Assembly (NCBI GenBank): GCA_016650295.1 | Contig: JAENWA010000003.1 | Span: forward strand, 1 to 64,000 | Direction: 5' to 3' | DNA: 64,000 nucleotides | Source: Desulfuromonadales bacterium | GTDB lineage: Bacteria > Desulfobacterota > Desulfuromonadia > Geobacterales > Pseudopelobacteraceae | Shown here: positions 60,152 through 64,000 of the stretch, one piece after another | Position numbering within the stretch: the first letter of the stretch is position 1 | How the letters are laid out: each line of letters starts with the position of its first letter | Position numbers and translations under genes: made by a program | Notes under the pieces: generated by a model | The model's input: the letters and a program-made list of their open reading frames with translations, nothing else | Told to the model about the DNA's origin: nothing | Database searches by the model: none

Positions 60152-61627
60152 TTACTCCAGGCCCTGTTCGGCCAGCTCGATGGCTTTCATTACCGCCATG
60201 CCTTTGTTGACGGTTTCCTGCCATTCCGCAGCCGGGTCGGAGTCGGCCACGATCCCCGCACCTGCCTGAAGGTGAACCTTGCCGTCCTTGATCACCAGGG
60301 TGCGGATGGTGATGGCCAGATCCATGTTGCCGGAGAAGGAAAAATATCCTACCGCGCCGCCGTATACCTCACGCCGGACCGGCTCCAACTCATCGATGAT
60401 CTGCATGGCCCGGACCTTGGGGGCGCCGGAAAGCGTCCCGGCCGGAAAGGTTGCCCGTACCAGGTCAAAGGCATCACGGTTGCCGCCGAGTTCACCCTGC
60501 ACGTTGGAAACAATGTGCATGACGTGGGAGTAGCGTTCAATGACCATAAGTTCCGAAACCTTTACCGAAGCGGTTGTGCAGACCCGCCCCAAGTCATTTC
60601 TCCCCAGATCCACCAGCATGACGTGCTCGGCCCGCTCCTTGGGATCAGCCAGCAGTTCTTCCGCCAGACGGGCATCCTCTTCGGGTGTGCACCCGCGGGG
60701 ACGTGTGCCGGCAATCGGGCGCAACTCGACGTGGCGGCCCTCCTTGCGAACCATGACCTCCGGTGAGGCACCGGCAATGACAGTATCGTCCAGGCGCAGG
60801 AAAAACATGTAGGGGGACGGGTTGAGGGTACGCAGCACGCGATAGATGTCGAGCGGGTCGGCGGAGAGTTCACCGCTGAAACGCTGGGAAAGTACGACCT
60901 GGATGATGTCTCCGGAGCGAACGTATTCCTTGGCTTTTTCCACGGAGGTCTCGAAGTCCGTGCGTGAGACGTTGGACCGGAATTTGACCTGCCTGCCGGT
61001 GTCCGGCTGTGCTTGTGCCGGTAACTGAGCCCGCAGCCGTCTTATGATTGCATCAATCTTTTCCGTGGCCTGACGATAGGCCGCTTCCGGTTCAAGAGAG
61101 CCGTCCAGATGGGCGTTGGAAACAACCTTGATCTTTTGTCGCATGGTATCGAAAATTACGATGGTATCGGTGACCAGGAAATAGGAGTCATAGGCATCCA
61201 GCAGTGCCGGATTGTCCGTTGGCAGATGCTCAAAGTGACGCACCATGTCGTAGCCGAGATAGCCGACGGCGCCACCGAAGAAACGTGGCAATCCTTCAAC
61301 CTCTACCGGTGTAAAGCGCGCCAGGATGTCGCGGATTGTCGTCAGGGGGTCGGTTACGGTCAGTGTTGTCGTTATGCCTGCCTCAATAATCTCGACGGTA
61401 GTGCCCTTTGAACGAATGACCAGTGAGGGACTGGAGCCGAGGAAGCTGTAGCGGGCCCATTTTTCACCCCCCTCGATACTTTCGAGAAGAAAGGAAAAAC
61501 GTCCGTCATCCAGCTTTTTAAAGGCGGTGACCGGTGTGTCCATATCAGCCATGATCTCGCGATACACCGGGATCAGATTGCCCTGGCGGGAGAGGTCAAG
61601 AAATGCGGGGATATCGGGAAAGAACAT
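60152..61627 (-). CDS. trpE: Anthranilate synthase component I
   Basis: Makes anthranilate from chorismate, first step of tryptophan synthesis. 491 residues. N-terminal regulatory domain with the Trp-binding LLES-type segment (FSFLLESIEGGEKWARYSFLG), then the chorismate-binding domain (VLSQRFSGELSADPLDIYRVLRTLNPSPYMFFL, PIAGTRPRG, HVMLVDLGRNDLGRV, PAGTLSGAPKVRAMQIIDELEP, QAGAGIVADSDP). Divergent from aroF. No trpG or other trp gene lies within the 8 kb downstream. Confidence 0.95.
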   Translation of the reverse strand: MFFPDIPAFLDLSRQGNLIPVYREIMADMDTPVTAFKKLDDGRFSFLLESIEGGEKWARYSFLGSSPSLVIRSKGTTVEIIEAGITTTLTVTDPLTTIRDILARFTPVEVEGLPRFFGGAVGYLGYDMVRHFEHLPTDNPALLDAYDSYFLVTDTIVIFDTMRQKIKVVSNAHLDGSLEPEAAYRQATEKIDAIIRRLRAQLPAQAQPDTGRQVKFRSNVSRTDFETSVEKAKEYVRSGDIIQVVLSQRFSGELSADPLDIYRVLRTLNPSPYMFFLRLDDTVIAGASPEVMVRKEGRHVELRPIAGTRPRGCTPEEDARLAEELLADPKERAEHVMLVDLGRNDLGRVCTTASVKVSELMVIERYSHVMHIVSNVQGELGGNRDAFDLVRATFPAGTLSGAPKVRAMQIIDELEPVRREVYGGAVGYFSFSGNMDLAITIRTLVIKDGKVHLQAGAGIVADSDPAAEWQETVNKGMAVMKAIELAEQGLE

Positions 61628-61666
61628 GTGCCGGCTCCGTGTGCGTACCTGCGCTGGGAATGCGAA

Positions 61667-61696
61667 AAACTAGCACAGATACCGGAAGGGAGTCAA
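61667..61696 (-). promoter_or_regulatory. Candidate promoter for trpE
   Basis: On the minus strand, TTGACT (61696-61691) and TAGTTT (61672-61667) with an 18-bp spacer, 40 bp before the trpE ATG. A reasonable sigma-70 type match, not proven. Confidence 0.4.
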
Positions 61697-61748
61697 GTTA
61701 AGCGGGACGCGGGGTGTGGTCACATTCTTATGTACAGAATATTTAAAC

Positions 61749-61777
61749 TTGACATCATCACGTTCGATATGATTTAT
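61749..61777 (+). promoter_or_regulatory. Candidate promoter of the aroF leader
   Basis: A perfect -35 TTGACA (61749-61754) followed 17-18 bp later by a poor -10 (ATTTAT/TTTATT, 61772-61778). This places transcription start at or near the leader-peptide ATG (61786), which has no Shine-Dalgarno; the leader might be leaderless, or another promoter lies further upstream. Confidence 0.4.
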
Positions 61778-61785
61778 TCGACCAC

Positions 61786-61869
61786 ATGAAATCCAACAGC
61801 TTCTTTAGCGCATTTTATTTTTACTTCTGGTTCGGCTTTATCAAGCCGTCTGCCCGGGTAGAGGTGTAA
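61786..61869 (+). CDS. Aromatic amino-acid leader peptide of aroF
   Basis: 27 codons: MKSNS, then [13 protein letters not shown], then IKPSARVEV and stop. Ten of the 13 central residues are Phe (7), Tyr (2) or Trp (1), like the Phe run in the E. coli pheA leader peptide. Directly after the aromatic run, CCGTCTGCCC (61846-61855) can pair perfectly with GGGCAGACGG (61907-61916), which overlaps the upstream arm of the terminator at 61901. Stalling at aromatic codons would leave the first segment free to form an antiterminator; finishing the peptide would cover it and allow termination. The ATG lacks a Shine-Dalgarno. Function inferred but the logic is complete. Confidence 0.85.
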   Translation: MKSNSFFSAFYFYFWFGFIKPSARVEV

Positions 61870-61900
61870 GCGCACGGAAGCGACCACATCACACACCACA

Positions 61901-61938
61901 AAGTCGGGGCAGACGGAAGTCTACCCCGGCTTTTTTTG
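61901..61938 (+). terminator. Attenuator terminator of the aroF leader
   Basis: AAGTCGGGGCAGAC (61901-61914) pairs with GTCTACCCCGGCTT (61919-61932), loop GGAA, then T7. Its left arm is shared with the antiterminator pairing to the leader-peptide region. Confidence 0.93.
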
Positions 61939-61961
61939 TTGCCGCGCTATCTGCGGCGGCC

Positions 61962-61992
61962 AAGGCCGGGGGACATCTTCCGGCCTTTTTTG
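61962..61992 (+). terminator. Second terminator-like hairpin just before aroF
   Basis: AAGGCCGG (61962-61969) pairs with CCGGCCTT (61980-61987), then TTTT; a small stem GCCGC/GCGGC (61941-61957) precedes it. It ends a few bases before the Shine-Dalgarno AAAGGAG, so it could add a second control point. Confidence 0.8.
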
Positions 61993-62009
61993 TGGGAAAG
62001 GAGCAGGGC

Positions 62010-63029
62010 ATGATTATTGTCATGAAGGCAGGTGCGGCAAAGAAGGACAAGGATGAGGTGTTGAGACGCATCAGGGAAATGGGCTATAAGCCGCATGTGA
62101 TCCACGGGGAGACCAGGGATGTCATTGGCGCCATCGGAGATGAGCGGGGCAAGGCTATGTTGCAATCGCTGGAGTCGCTGCATGGGGTGGAAAACGTGGT
62201 TCCGATCCTGCAGCCGTATAAGCTGGCATCCAAAGAGGTAAAAAAAGAGGCAAGTATGGTACGGATCAGCGATGATGTTGTGATCGGCGGAAGTCAGGTT
62301 ATCATGATGGCCGGCCCCTGTTCGGTAGAGAGTGAACAGCAGATCATCGCCTCCGCGTTGGCTGTCAAGAAGGCCGGGGCACACATTCTGCGCGGCGGAG
62401 CTTTCAAACCGCGCACCTCACCCTATTCATTCCAGGGCCTGGAGGAGGAGGGCTTGAAGCTATTGGCCAAGGCCCGCGAACTGACCGGACTGCCGTTCGT
62501 GACCGAGGTCATTGAGTCGGAAACAGCCGAACTGGTGGCCGGGTACGCCGACATTCTCCAGATCGGTGCCCGCAACTCCCAGAACTTTGCCCTGCTGAAA
62601 AAAGTCGGCCAGTTGAAGAAACCGGTTCTGCTCAAACGCGGCATGTCCATGACGATCCAGGAGTTCCTGATGAGCGCCGAATACATCATGAGCGAGGGCA
62701 ACCAGGCTGTTATCCTCTGCGAGCGCGGGATCCGCACCTTTGAGACCGCTACCCGCAACACGCTGGACCTTTCGGCGATTCCGGTCCTGAAGGGAAAGAC
62801 CCATCTGCCGGTGGTCATCGATCCGTCGCACGGGACCGGCAATCACCACTATGTGGCTCCCATGTGTTATGCAGCAGTGGCTGCAGGCGCTGACGGGCTG
62901 ATTGTGGAGGTACACCCCGATCCCGAGCATGCCTCCAGCGATGGGCCGCAATCTCTTAAGCCGGCCAAATTTGAAGCTATGATGGAGAAATTGAGGCTGT
63001 TTGCCGAGGCTGACGGAAGGACGTTGTAG
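62010..63029 (+). CDS. aroF: 3-deoxy-7-phosphoheptulonate synthase (DAHP synthase), Bacillus/Thermotoga type
   Basis: First enzyme of the shikimate pathway, joining PEP and erythrose 4-phosphate. 339 residues. N-terminal ferredoxin-like regulatory domain (~1-75, [20 protein letters not shown]) and catalytic barrel with [59 protein letters not shown] and [12 protein letters not shown]. In enzymes of this type the N-terminal domain binds Phe/Tyr. Start ATG 62010 with AAAGGAG upstream. Probably controlled also by the leader-peptide attenuator upstream. Confidence 0.95.
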   Translation: MIIVMKAGAAKKDKDEVLRRIREMGYKPHVIHGETRDVIGAIGDERGKAMLQSLESLHGVENVVPILQPYKLASKEVKKEASMVRISDDVVIGGSQVIMMAGPCSVESEQQIIASALAVKKAGAHILRGGAFKPRTSPYSFQGLEEEGLKLLAKARELTGLPFVTEVIESETAELVAGYADILQIGARNSQNFALLKKVGQLKKPVLLKRGMSMTIQEFLMSAEYIMSEGNQAVILCERGIRTFETATRNTLDLSAIPVLKGKTHLPVVIDPSHGTGNHHYVAPMCYAAVAAGADGLIVEVHPDPEHASSDGPQSLKPAKFEAMMEKLRLFAEADGRTL

Positions 63030-63045
63030 CGGCGAGTGTTGCGAG

Positions 63046-63080
63046 TACCGGGCAGGGTTGAGGCCTTGCCCGGTATTTTG
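63046..63080. terminator. Bidirectional terminator between aroF and the HD-GYP gene
   Basis: TACCGGGCA (63046-63054) pairs with TGCCCGGTA (63067-63075), then TTTTG; it lies between convergent genes. Confidence 0.75.
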
Positions 63081-63099
63081 ATGTCATACCGGTTTAAAA

Positions 63100-64000
63100 T
63101 TATTCGTGTTCGTCGGGATAAAGCTTCTCGATCTGCTTGAATGAATCAACACATTCCAGAAATACCTCCACCAATTGCGGGTCAAACTGCTTGCCGGCCT
63201 CTTCACGGATATTGTTCAGTACCTCGCTTTCATCCCAGGCTTCCTTGTAACAGCGCCGGCAAGAGAGCGCATCATAGACGTCAGCCAGTGCCACGATTCG
63301 GCCGAAGAGCGGAATTTCTTCGCCCTGTTTGCCGCGGGCCGTGCCGGTTTCGGTTTCGTAACCGGGCAGCGGCAGTTGGGTCTGCTGATCAATATAACCG
63401 GGGTAGCCCTTGCCGTCCCAGCGCTCGTGATGGTTGAGCGCCACAATGCCGGCCGATTCGTCGAAATCCGAATAGATGTCCGAAAAAAGGTGGGCGCCGT
63501 AGAGCGTATGCAGCTTCATAACCTGGAACTCTTCCGGGGTGAAACGTCCCGGTTTTTTGAGGATCGTGTCCGATATGGCCACCTTGCCCACGTCATGCAG
63601 CATGGCCGACATACGCAACACGTCGCGGTTCTTGTCGATCTCTCCCTGCGAGAGCCCTTGCTTTTTGGCCCAGGCTTCGTAGAGTGTGACCGAGTAGGCC
63701 GCCACCCGATTGACGTGCGGACCGGTCTCTTTCGGATCACGCATCTCAGCCATCTTGTTCATGCGCAGGATGATCTCACGGGTCATTTTGGCCCGCTCCA
63801 TGGCATTGGCCGCGGTATTGGCAAAATAGGTAATGATTTCCCGGTCGTCATCGGCAAAGGGGATGACCTCGCCCGGGCTGTCCATGGCATTGATCAGCTG
63901 CAGGACCCCGATGACCTCATTGCGAAAGTTATTGAGCGGGATGGTCAGCATGGAACAGGTACGGAAGCCGGTTATGTCGTCGTAGGAGCGGTTGAACGAA
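63100..64000 (-). CDS. GAF/HD-GYP-domain phosphodiesterase, 5' end outside the window
   Basis: The frame is open to the window edge, so the N-terminus is missing. The visible part starts in a GAF domain (SFNRSYDDITGFRTCSMLTIP...NEVIGVLQLINA), a linker with RDPKETGPHVNRVA, and an HD-GYP domain with HD motif LHDVGKVAISD, the GYP motif HHERWDGKGYPG, and IVALADVYDALSCRRCYKEAW. HD-GYP enzymes degrade c-di-GMP (or cGAMP in some). The effector sensed by GAF is unknown. Confidence 0.93.
   Translation of the reverse strand, partial: SFNRSYDDITGFRTCSMLTIPLNNFRNEVIGVLQLINAMDSPGEVIPFADDDREIITYFANTAANAMERAKMTREIILRMNKMAEMRDPKETGPHVNRVAAYSVTLYEAWAKKQGLSQGEIDKNRDVLRMSAMLHDVGKVAISDTILKKPGRFTPEEFQVMKLHTLYGAHLFSDIYSDFDESAGIVALNHHERWDGKGYPGYIDQQTQLPLPGYETETGTARGKQGEEIPLFGRIVALADVYDALSCRRCYKEAWDESEVLNNIREEAGKQFDPQLVEVFLECVDSFKQIEKLYPDEHE

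Overview
The window looks like chromosome of a Geobacter-type bacterium (Geobacterales, Desulfobacterota). I base this on the gene order rimP-nusA-ylxR-infB-rbfA-nrnA-truB-rpsO-pnp and infC-rpmI-rplT-pheS-pheT-ihfA-merR, on the block gap-pgk-tpiA-secG-tRNA-Leu, and on a citramalate synthase (CimA), a TatD/radical-SAM fusion, a YlxR/L7Ae fusion and a GAF/HD-GYP phosphodiesterase. No rRNA, CRISPR array or prophage was seen.

Layout. 1-5.7 kb: a possible c-di-GMP/cGAMP (GEMM-I-like) leader with a terminator, followed by three genes (membrane protein, LysM protein, GspE/PilB-type ATPase with MshEN-like repeats). 5.7-15.8 kb: translation and RNA-processing operon. 15.9-21.2 kb: accessory block with secreted TPR and ankyrin proteins (one frameshifted), a REP-type (Y1) transposase with inverted ends and a tandem-duplicated 3' end, a TacA/TacT-like toxin-antitoxin pair and a VapC remnant. 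21.3-25.1 kb: tRNA-His, then minus-strand genes: a receiver/histidine kinase, a kinase fragment, TatD/radical SAM and a TPR protein. 25.2-33.2 kb: ptsP, HAD and PAP2 phosphatases, lower glycolysis, secG and tRNA-Leu.

33.2-38.9 kb: second accessory block with a ResB-like protein, two PIN-toxin modules, a HigA remnant, a lipoprotein, two apparent integron gene cassettes (attC-like hairpins; DMT transporter) and a DUF559 nuclease gene between long repeats. 38.9-50.9 kb: mtaB, a MATE transporter, a giant DUF748 protein, cimA, a ComEA-like gene, rph, rdgB and rlmD. 50.9-58.6 kb: tRNA-Val (unusual C33), thrS, infC (ATA start), ribosomal proteins, pheST, ihfA, a MerR gene and tRNA-Pro. 58.7-60.1 kb: small proteins and repeats. 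60.1-64 kb: divergent trpE and aroF, then an HD-GYP gene cut by the window end.

The most interesting signal is the leader of the DAHP synthase gene (61786-62009). It holds an unannotated 27-residue leader peptide in which 10 of 13 consecutive residues are Phe, Tyr or Trp. This is followed by a perfect 10-bp antiterminator/terminator switch and a second terminator, a complete aromatic-amino-acid attenuator in front of the first enzyme of the shikimate pathway.
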